12,859 nucleotides of DNA, taken from the NCBI GenBank assembly GCA_946887385.1, contig CAMPKU010000119.1:1-12859 (forward strand), read 5' to 3'. A model generated the notes under the pieces. That model had not been told where the DNA came from. It did not search any database and worked only from the letters and a program-made list of their open reading frames with translations. The stretch is from an uncultured Gammaproteobacteria bacterium. GTDB taxonomy: Bacteria; Pseudomonadota; Gammaproteobacteria; Rariloculales; Rariloculaceae. The translations under genes and the position numbers were made by a program. Shown here piece by piece: positions 6,937-12,859 of the stretch (its first letter is position 1; every line of letters starts with the position of its first letter).

Positions 6937-8808
6937 TCAACCGCTCTTCACTAGCGTTGCGATGGCCGACTCGATGCTTTTGATCTCGACCGGCTTGACG
7001 AGGTGCAATGCAAATCCCGCCTCCTGCGAGCGCTCCCGGTCGCGCGGCTGCCCCCAACCGCTCACGGCGACGAGCACGGTCGCGGCGCTCTCCGGTTGCG
7101 CGCGCAGGGCCCCGGCCAGCTCGTAGCCGCTGATGTCCGGCAGGCCGAGGTCGAGAAAGCTCATTTCCGGCTTCAGCTCGCGTGCCACGGCGAGCGCTTG
7201 GCTCGCGTCGTGAGCGATGCGCACCTCGTGGCCCATGCCGCGCAGCAGGAATGACAGGCTCGTGGCGAAGTCCACGTTGTCGTCCACCAGCAGAATCCGG
7301 CGCGAGTCGATCGCAGCGGAGAGTGGCTGCGACGCCGTGGATTCCAGCGCCACGACCGTTTCCATGGGGAGCGTTACGATGAAGGTGCTGCCGAGCTTGG
7401 GGCCGCGGCTCTCGGCCGAGATCGTGCCTTCGTGCAGCTCCACCAGGCTCCGTGCCAGCGCGAGTCCCACACCGAGCCCGCTCTGCGTGGGTGCCGTGGC
7501 GTCGCCTTGCGTGAACATTTCAAAGATCGCTGCCAACGCTTTCGGCGCGATGCCCATGCCCTGGTCCTCGATCCGCACGCTCACTTGATCTCCGTGCGCG
7601 ACGGCGCGCAGCGCGATGTGCTTGCCGGGCTCGCTGTATTTCGCGGCGTTGTTCAACAGATTGGAGAACACCTGCGACAGCCGCACGGCGTCGGCATGCA
7701 GATAGATCGGCTGGAGGGGCAGGTCCACTTCGAGGGTCTGCTTGCGGTCGTCCAGCACCGGCTTGGCCGTATCAACGGCGTTTTGGATGACGGTTTCGAG
7801 CTCCACCGTTTGCTTGCGGATCACGAGCTTGCCGCTCGTGATGCGCGACACGTCGAGCAAGTCGTCGACGAGGCGCACCATCTGTTTGAGCTGACGCCGG
7901 ATGATTCCCTGAGCGCGCTTGATTGTGATCTGATCGGCGGCAGGCAAGTCGAGCAACTCCATCGAGTTCACCATCGGGGCAAGCGGGTTGCGCAGCTCGT
8001 GCGCGAGTGTGGCGAGGAACTCGTCCTTGCGTTGATCGGCCAGCCGCAGCGCCACCTCGGCTTGCCGGCGCTCCTCGGTTTCCTGCTTGAGCGCGAGATT
8101 CGAGTCCTCGAGCTTCTGCGCACGCTGGCCGACCTCGGAAAGCATTGCGTTGAACGCGTCGACGAGCACGCCGATCTCGTCGTCGGTGGTGCGCCGCGCG
8201 CGCAGCGTGAAGTCGCGCTTCTCCATGACGCGCCGGGCCACGTCGGTCACGGCCTGCAGCGGGCCCGTAACGCCGCCCGCGAGCCATAGCGAGATCAGCA
8301 CCGCCACCAGCAAGCTCGCCAGCATCACGCCGCCGAGAATGAAAACGTAATCGCGCACGCGATCGCCGATCACGTAGCTCGATCGCAAGTACACGGTGCC
8401 GAGCACCTCGTCGTTCTGCACCACGGGATGAAAAACGGTGAGGGTTCGGCCTTGAATCTCCGTGCCCGGCGGGCCGAGCGGAGGAAACGTGGCGTCGGGC
8501 TCACGCGAGTAGCGCGCGAACACTTCGCCGTCCGCGGAATAGATGGCGGCGGCGTTGATCTCCTGCCGCCGGCTCAAGAGCTGAAGGTTGGCCTGCGCGA
8601 TGGTCGGATCGTCGAACTGGAGCGCGGGAGCCGTGATGTCGGCGAGCAGATCGGCTTGCGTGGCGGCATCCTCGACGAGGAAGGCGGCGTAGTTGCGGAT
8701 CTCGTACACGAGCAGCGCAGAAGCCGATACGGCTAGCGCCGCGAAGGTCGTGAGCAGCACGACGATCACGACTTTCGTGCGTAGCGAACGGCGAACCGCG
8801 CTCAGCAT
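6937..8808 (-). CDS. Hybrid sensor histidine kinase (CHASE8-like, HAMP, REC)
   Basis: A 623-residue inner-membrane hybrid kinase. Domain order: membrane helix (13-37); periplasmic CHASE8-like sensor (about 38-153, with ALQFDDPTIAQANLQLL and AAIYSADGEVFARYSREP); second helix (154-179); HAMP (178-232) ending in TTDDEIGVLVDAFNAM; coiled coil (230-260); HisKA with FLATLAHELRNPLAPM (phosphorylated His270); HATPase with SNLLNNAAKYS (N386), EDQGMGIA (D415) and GLGVGL (444-449); receiver with VDDN (D509/D510), FLDLGLPDISGYEL (phospho-accepting D553), Ser583 and Lys605. All catalytic residues are intact, and there is no HPt or DNA-binding output, so a separate partner must pass the signal on. CHASE8 is the sensor type found in YfiN, the partner of YfiR. 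The YfiR-like gene follows on the same strand, while the TonB receptor gene diverges. Start: ATG 8808 gives a short basic N-terminus before the first helix; GTG 8841 (634 residues) is possible but has no better ribosome binding site. Confidence 0.92.
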   Translation of the reverse strand: MLSAVRRSLRTKVVIVVLLTTFAALAVSASALLVYEIRNYAAFLVEDAATQADLLADITAPALQFDDPTIAQANLQLLSRRQEINAAAIYSADGEVFARYSREPDATFPPLGPPGTEIQGRTLTVFHPVVQNDEVLGTVYLRSSYVIGDRVRDYVFILGGVMLASLLVAVLISLWLAGGVTGPLQAVTDVARRVMEKRDFTLRARRTTDDEIGVLVDAFNAMLSEVGQRAQKLEDSNLALKQETEERRQAEVALRLADQRKDEFLATLAHELRNPLAPMVNSMELLDLPAADQITIKRAQGIIRRQLKQMVRLVDDLLDVSRITSGKLVIRKQTVELETVIQNAVDTAKPVLDDRKQTLEVDLPLQPIYLHADAVRLSQVFSNLLNNAAKYSEPGKHIALRAVAHGDQVSVRIEDQGMGIAPKALAAIFEMFTQGDATAPTQSGLGVGLALARSLVELHEGTISAESRGPKLGSTFIVTLPMETVVALESTASQPLSAAIDSRRILLVDDNVDFATSLSFLLRGMGHEVRIAHDASQALAVARELKPEMSFLDLGLPDISGYELAGALRAQPESAATVLVAVSGWGQPRDRERSQEAGFALHLVKPVEIKSIESAIATLVKSG

Positions 8809-8896
8809 CGCAGCGCTGGGCCTGCAGCTCGGGCACGCCACGCGCGCGCGGCTCGAATCCTCGACATTCGGCTCTGTGTCCTTGGGCGACGCGCAG

Positions 8897-8902
8897 ATTG
8901 TA
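8897..8902 (-). promoter_or_regulatory. Candidate -10 element for the kinase gene
   Basis: TACAAT on the minus strand (5 of 6 to the -10 consensus) lies 89 bases before the kinase ATG at 8808, within the divergent spacer. No acceptable -35 element sits 16-18 bases upstream, so this is only a candidate that may rely on an activator. Confidence 0.2.
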
Positions 8903-8958
8903 TCGCGATCGAAGCAACGCGCGCCGAGCGTCGCTGTACTGCGACGCGGGCGGGACCC

Positions 8959-8964
8959 TATACT
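8959..8964 (+). promoter_or_regulatory. Candidate -10 element for the TonB receptor gene
   Basis: TATACT (5 of 6 to the -10 consensus) lies 12 bases before the GTG at 8977. A poor -35 candidate, TGTACT (8935-8940), lies 18 bases upstream. If used, the transcript would start within about 10 bases of the start codon and be essentially leaderless, which agrees with the absence of a Shine-Dalgarno sequence there. Confidence 0.3.
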
Positions 8965-8976
8965 TCGCCGCTACAC

Positions 8977-11001
8977 GTGATGGGGGATTCACTACAACGC
9001 GGTGTCGCGCCCAAGGGCGCGCAAGCGGCCGTGCTGCGCGCGCTCGCGGCGCTGGCTGCCTTTGGTGCGCAGGGAGCCGTCACCGCGCAGCTCCCAAGCC
9101 CGTTCGATCTCACCATCGAAGAGCTCGGCAACGTGCGCGTCACCACGGCCTCGCGGCGCGCCGAAGCGCAAAACCAAGCGGCCGCGTCCGTTTACGTGAT
9201 CACAGCTGAAGAGATCCGCCGCAGCGGCGTCACAACGATCCCGGACGCGTTGCGGCTCGCCCCTGGGGTGGAGGTGGCGCGCAGCGGCTCCAGCGAATGG
9301 ACGATTTCGATCCGCGGCTTGAACAGCGATCTGTCGAACAAGCTGCTCGTGCTCATCGACGGCCGCAGTGTCTACTCGCCGCTGTTCGCCGGCGTCTTCT
9401 GGGACGTTCAAGACACACTGCTCGCCGATATCGAACGCATCGAGGTGGTATCGGGCCCGGGCGGCACGTTGTGGGGCGGCAATGCCGTCAACGGCGTGAT
9501 CAACATCATCACGCACGCTGCGAGCGACACACCGGGCACGTTGGTGCAAGTAGGTGCAGGCAACGAGGAGGAGGCGTTCGCTGCCTTCCGTCATGGCTGG
9601 GCGATCAACGACACCATGGCCGCGCGCGTCTACGTGAAGCATGTCGAGCGCGACGCCGCCGAGCTCGCAGGCGGGGGCACGGCCGCAGACGATTGGGAAG
9701 TGAGCAGGGCCGGCTTCGCACTCCAGTGGCGGCCCACTGAGCGCGACAACGTGAACTTGCGCGCCGACGTGTACGAGGGCGAGGAGCACGCGCTGATTCG
9801 CGGCGACTTCACGGTGGGCACGCTGCCCGGCCCAAGCGAGCCCGGGCGCATAGCGCTCGCGGGACGCAACGTGCTCGTGAGCTGGCGCCGCCGCTTCACG
9901 GACGAATCGGATTTCGCCGTGCAGCTGTACTACGACTACACGGACCGGCAGATTCCGCGCAGCTTCGACGAAGCACGCGACACCTGGAACGTCGCGTGGC
10001 AACACGACGTGGGCGACTTCGGTCGCCACGACTTGCACTGGGGCGGGGACCTGCGCTCCACGCGCGATGACATCGGGAACACGTTGTTCGCCACGTTCAT
10101 GCCCGCGAGCCGCTCGGATCAGACGATCAGCGCGTTCTTGCAGGATCGTATCGAGCTGCGCGACGAGCAGTTGTATCTCACGCTCGGCGCCAAGGTGGAG
10201 CACAACGACTACACCGGATCGGAAGAGCAGCCGAGCGCGAGGATCTCGTGGTTCCCGAGCGACAGACACTCCGTTTGGGCGGCCGTGTCGCGCGCCGTTC
10301 GCGTCCCGGCGCGGCTCAACACCGACCTGCAGCTGTTCGCTCCCATCGGTCCGATACAGGGCTTGCCGTTCTACGTGAGTGTGAGCGGTTCCGACGACTT
10401 TCAAAGCGAGGAAGTGACCGCCTACGAAGTAGGCTACCGAACGCAAATCAGCGAACGGCTGTCGCTGGATCTCGCGCTGTTCGACAACTATTACGAACGG
10501 CTGCAAACGCAAGAGGCCGGTCCGTTCACGCCCGTTGCCGGGCCGCCCGCGTATTTCGTGCTGCCGGCGATGCTGGCGAACGGCATGGAAGGCGAGACTT
10601 ACGGCGGCACGCTGGCCGTGAGCTGGCAGCCGCTAACGCGCTGGCGGCTGCGCATGTACTACGCCCACCTTCAGATGGACCTTGCGCTCAGACCCGGCAG
10701 CAATGACGCCGGTGCGTTGAACGTCGCGGGCAACAGCCCGCAGTCGCAAGTCGGCATTCGCTCATACGTGGAGCTGCGCGGCGGGTTCAGTGTGTATACC
10801 GGTATCCGCCACGTCGATGAGCTGCCGGCGCAGAGCGTGCCAAGCTACAACGCCGTGGATGCCAGCGTCGAATGGCAGCGGCCCGGCCTCCCGTGGCGCG
10901 TGTCGTTGACCGTGCAAAACCTCAACGACGACCGTCACCTCGAGTTCGGCAACACCTACGTCGAGCGCAGCGTGTTCGGCCGCGTGTCGTGGGCGTTCTG
11001 A
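8977..11001 (+). CDS. TonB-dependent outer-membrane receptor
   Basis: A 674-residue outer-membrane receptor. After a signal peptide (to about A37, VTA|Q) comes the segment DLTIEELGNVRVTTASRR, typical of a TonB receptor subfamily often annotated as iron-complex or FepA/CirA-like. The plug domain (about 62-180) shows SVYVITAEEIRRSGVTTIPD, ALRLAPGVEVAR, ISIRGLN, NKLLVLIDGRSVYSPLF, GVFWDVQD, DIERIEVVSGPGGTLWGGNA and NGVINIIT. The rest is a beta-barrel of alternating aromatic strands ending in the usual C-terminal Phe (RVSWAF). The receptor would import a ligand using TonB energy. The substrate is unknown, since receptors of this type take siderophores, vitamins, saccharides and others. It diverges from the kinase/YfiR pair. 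The start is GTG 8977 or the adjoining ATG 8980; no Shine-Dalgarno sequence precedes either. At 674 residues it is at the short end for the family but appears complete. Confidence 0.93.
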   Translation: MMGDSLQRGVAPKGAQAAVLRALAALAAFGAQGAVTAQLPSPFDLTIEELGNVRVTTASRRAEAQNQAAASVYVITAEEIRRSGVTTIPDALRLAPGVEVARSGSSEWTISIRGLNSDLSNKLLVLIDGRSVYSPLFAGVFWDVQDTLLADIERIEVVSGPGGTLWGGNAVNGVINIITHAASDTPGTLVQVGAGNEEEAFAAFRHGWAINDTMAARVYVKHVERDAAELAGGGTAADDWEVSRAGFALQWRPTERDNVNLRADVYEGEEHALIRGDFTVGTLPGPSEPGRIALAGRNVLVSWRRRFTDESDFAVQLYYDYTDRQIPRSFDEARDTWNVAWQHDVGDFGRHDLHWGGDLRSTRDDIGNTLFATFMPASRSDQTISAFLQDRIELRDEQLYLTLGAKVEHNDYTGSEEQPSARISWFPSDRHSVWAAVSRAVRVPARLNTDLQLFAPIGPIQGLPFYVSVSGSDDFQSEEVTAYEVGYRTQISERLSLDLALFDNYYERLQTQEAGPFTPVAGPPAYFVLPAMLANGMEGETYGGTLAVSWQPLTRWRLRMYYAHLQMDLALRPGSNDAGALNVAGNSPQSQVGIRSYVELRGGFSVYTGIRHVDELPAQSVPSYNAVDASVEWQRPGLPWRVSLTVQNLNDDRHLEFGNTYVERSVFGRVSWAF

Positions 11002-11110
11002 CGCGCCGTTAGGCGGCTGTCGACGATGGCTTGCGTGCTTGTACGGGCTATGAGCGCGATTCTCGCGGCCACCGACGTCGTGCGCCTGGTTCGGCGTTGA
11101 CTAACGCGGC

Positions 11111-11827
11111 TCAACCGAGCAACTGCTGGATCTTGGCAATGCTCGCGGCTTCTTCCGGCCGCGCGGTGATGGGGGCCGAATGCTCCGCGAGTGCGGCCTC
11201 GCACGCGCCGCGGGCCGGGAACTCCTCGTAGAACTGCGCGAGCAAGGGCGTCGACGAGAGCGACCAGTGCGGGCCGAACACGGTTCGCACCACGTCCAGC
11301 TCCTCCCAGAGCAGGCAGTCGACGAGCATGACGCGCCGGTTGCGCGCGCGGTCGATCCAGCGCCACTCGACGAGGGAGCGATCGAGCGCTTGGCAGTGCC
11401 GCACCAGCCGCTCGAGTGTGCGTTTGGCGACGGCCGCCATGTCCGCACCCGGGAAATTGAGGTCGGCCCACAGCAGCAGGCTGATCGGAGTCATGACGTC
11501 CTGGCACAGGCTCGACGTCAACATGCCGTGGCGGAGATTTTCGTCGTCGGACAATGCGCCGGCGTCGCCGCTGACCTCGTGCACGAAGGCGGCGATCATC
11601 AGCGTTTCGGCCAGCAGCCGGTCGCCCCAGTGCAGCACGGGAACCTTGTGGAACGGCCCTACGAGCGAGCGGTCTTCCTTGATGGCGTGCCACGGAGCGA
11701 AGTCCGCCGCGAGCGGAATGCGCTCGTCGGTAAATGGCACTCGGCGCGCGTAGAAGTAGTGCCGAAGGAACTGCGCGCGGGCGCGCGCGGCAAAATAGCG
11801 CAGCTTGATCGGCGGATGATTCGGCAC
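11111..11827 (-). CDS. Glutathione S-transferase-like protein
   Basis: A 238-residue cytosolic protein with a GST layout. The N-terminal thioredoxin-like domain (about 7-85) has IKLRYFAARARAQFLRHYF, with Tyr11 in the position of the catalytic Tyr of sigma/alpha-like GSTs, the cis-Pro segment KVPVLHWGDRLLAET (glutathione-binding ET in place of the usual ES), and then a helical C-terminal domain (about 90-238). Substrate and class cannot be fixed. The C-terminal domain is poorly conserved, so a GST-like protein without transferase activity is possible. The start is GTG 11827, since a perfect ribosome binding site GGAGGAG (11838..11832) lies 4 bases upstream and translation from here begins one residue before the GST fold (MPNHPPIKLRYF). 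The frame is open to 11920, but that part is a shadow of the upstream gene. The gene follows the alpha/beta-hydrolase by 13 bases, so both are one operon. It converges with the TonB receptor gene across 109 bases. Confidence 0.85.
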   Translation of the reverse strand: MPNHPPIKLRYFAARARAQFLRHYFYARRVPFTDERIPLAADFAPWHAIKEDRSLVGPFHKVPVLHWGDRLLAETLMIAAFVHEVSGDAGALSDDENLRHGMLTSSLCQDVMTPISLLLWADLNFPGADMAAVAKRTLERLVRHCQALDRSLVEWRWIDRARNRRVMLVDCLLWEELDVVRTVFGPHWSLSSTPLLAQFYEEFPARGACEAALAEHSAPITARPEEAASIAKIQQLLG

Positions 11828-11831
11828 GTCG

Positions 11832-11838
11832 CTCCTCC
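11832..11838 (-). promoter_or_regulatory. Ribosome binding site fixing the GST-like start
   Basis: GGAGGAG on the minus strand is followed by 4 bases and GTG at 11827. It lies just after the TAA stop of the hydrolase (11843..11841). This is the strongest ribosome binding site in the window and decides the start of the GST-like gene in favour of GTG over upstream ATG codons. Confidence 0.85.
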
Positions 11839-11840
11839 GT

Positions 11841-12859
11841 TTACCGGCGCGGCGCACGTGGCACATGCTCGCCGACCCATTCGAGCATGAGGTCTGCGAT
11901 CTCGAGGTTGTTGGCGTCAAGCATCATCATGTGAGTAACGCCGAGCATGCCGAGCTCGTCGAGCTTCATGTACTCGGCGTGCGCGGCGCCTTGGCCTTGC
12001 GCACGGCGCGCGGCGATCGCATCCACGGACTCCTGGCATTGCGGGCTCGAGCCCGTGTAGTCGCCCTTGATCGCGAGATAGGGAATCGCGTCGAAGTCGG
12101 CCGCTGCCAAGCCGCTTTGCGGCAAAGAACAGCCGCCTTCGATGGTGATGAGGCCCTTCGCGAGATTCAAGTGTCCGCGTTCCTTGAGGATGCGCACCAT
12201 GTGATGCCCCATGATGCCGGATTGCGAGTGCGTGGCGACGATCGCGCCGCCCAGGCGTTCGACGAGGGTGGCCAGATTCTCCGGCGTCCAGGTGTTGGCC
12301 GGGGAGAGCGCTTGCGGCATGCACGTCTCGCACATCGAGCCCGGCAGCGTCACCTCGGCATTCGGCACGAGTTGCCGGTAATACTCGGCGACAGCATCGA
12401 GCGGGAACAGCGGCGCCACGTGCGGTTCGTCGACCGTGCCCGCGCCCTGCGGGTCGTCGGGCGAGCCGTGCGGGATCAGGCGGCCCGTGGCGATCGTTGC
12501 GCCGGCGGGCAACAGGTGGCCGAACCAGGCCTGCCACGCGCCGTTGTCGCTGATGCGCTGGAAATTCGGCAGCAGTGCGATCGCGGCGTCGCGATTGCCG
12601 GCGAGAAGCCGCGCCTCGGCTTCGTGCAACACGGATTGATCGAAGCCCGACCGGCCGCGGCCCGACTGGTCCACCACGTAGGTGGCCACGCCCTTGCGCA
12701 CGAAATACGGATACCAGCCTTCGCGCCCGTCGGGCGTCGACTCGAGCGCGGCCCCCGTGTGAGTGGAGCCGTGCACCATGATCACGGGCCAGCCGGGCTG
12801 CGCGCGCCGCGCCGGGATCTGAAACTGCACGTACATCTGCCCGATCGTGATCTGCTGCG
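11841..12859 (-). CDS. Alpha/beta-hydrolase fold protein, 5' end missing
   Basis: At least 338 residues; the frame stays open through the right window edge, so the N-terminus is missing. ATG 12836 is internal: the preceding codons read QQITIGQ, and the sequence QMYVQFQIP fits the first strand of the fold. Visible features, counted from that Met: oxyanion region VIMVHGSTHTG (18-28), strand and turn ATYVVDQSGRGRSGF (51-65), nucleophile elbow ATHSQSG with Ser204, a long insert between them (about 70-190) that would form the lid, candidate acids Glu233 (TIEGG) or Asp259 (AIKGDYTG), and catalytic His302 in GVTHMMMLDANN. It is probably an esterase- or lactonase-like hydrolase of unknown substrate. 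Four cysteines (169, 172, 236, 267) could form disulfides if the missing start is a signal peptide. It is co-transcribed with the GST-like gene, 13 bases downstream. Confidence 0.85.
   Translation of the reverse strand, partial: QQITIGQMYVQFQIPARRAQPGWPVIMVHGSTHTGAALESTPDGREGWYPYFVRKGVATYVVDQSGRGRSGFDQSVLHEAEARLLAGNRDAAIALLPNFQRISDNGAWQAWFGHLLPAGATIATGRLIPHGSPDDPQGAGTVDEPHVAPLFPLDAVAEYYRQLVPNAEVTLPGSMCETCMPQALSPANTWTPENLATLVERLGGAIVATHSQSGIMGHHMVRILKERGHLNLAKGLITIEGGCSLPQSGLAAADFDAIPYLAIKGDYTGSSPQCQESVDAIAARRAQGQGAAHAEYMKLDELGMLGVTHMMMLDANNLEIADLMLEWVGEHVPRAPRR

Noticed and set aside
8992..10512. Long minus-strand open frame (506 codons) opposite the TonB receptor gene
   Set aside because: Low-complexity Arg/Val/His-rich translation fully inside a convincing receptor gene; an antisense shadow.
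11006..11014. GTTAGGC after the TonB receptor gene, resembling an integron attC core
   Set aside because: No matching RYYYAAC partner at a suitable distance and no imperfect hairpin of attC type were seen; a 7-base match is expected by chance.
11055..11067. CGCGA-TTC-TCGCG hairpin between convergent genes as a terminator
   Set aside because: The stem is only 5 base pairs and no T-run follows on either strand, so it does not meet the pattern of an intrinsic terminator.

Overview
The window looks like the chromosome of a GC-rich Gram-negative proteobacterium. Outer-membrane (TonB-dependent receptor), periplasmic (YfiR-type, Sec and Tat signals) and inner-membrane proteins are all present, genes are tightly packed, and most of the sequence is about 70-75% GC in the stretches I counted. 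The mix of TonB receptor, YfiR, MoaF and SnoaL proteins would suit a soil or aquatic gammaproteobacterium, but the genus cannot be fixed from the sequence. No RNA genes, CRISPR arrays, insertion sequences or integrases were seen.

Layout, left to right. (1) Positions 1-1118 are less GC-rich (about 53-58% in sampled lines). They hold a partial small membrane protein and a cold-shock/DUF1294 membrane protein, both on the minus strand, then a 346-base divergent spacer with a plausible promoter. (2) 1119-2228, plus strand: a YdjM-type (DUF457) membrane metal-dependent hydrolase, ending 4 bases from the convergent operon. (3) 2233-4991, minus strand: a three-gene operon coding for a double-length MoaF-like protein, a Tat-exported small protein and a Sec-exported SnoaL-like protein. 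The genes are 9 bases apart or overlap by 4. (4) 5057-6268, plus strand: an MFS transporter divergent from the MoaF-like gene, with a small inverted repeat between them. (5) 6265-8808, minus strand: a hybrid sensor histidine kinase with a CHASE8-like periplasmic domain, followed by a YfiR-family periplasmic protein. (6) 8977-11001, plus strand: a TonB-dependent receptor divergent from the kinase. (7) 11111-12859, minus strand: an alpha/beta-hydrolase (5' end outside the window) followed by a GST-like protein.

How the genes may work together. Two units stand out. The receptor, YfiR protein and kinase form a plausible cross-envelope signalling set: outer-membrane ligand uptake, a periplasmic modulator and a CHASE8-like sensor whose output is phosphotransfer instead of the cyclic-di-GMP synthesis of the classical YfiBNR system. 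The MoaF/Tat/SnoaL operon with its divergent MFS transporter looks like a small-molecule handling locus of unknown substrate. Its unusual feature is a MoaF protein built as an internal tandem duplication (N-C-N-C), with no molybdenum-cofactor gene nearby. The hydrolase/GST pair is probably another catabolic or detoxifying unit.
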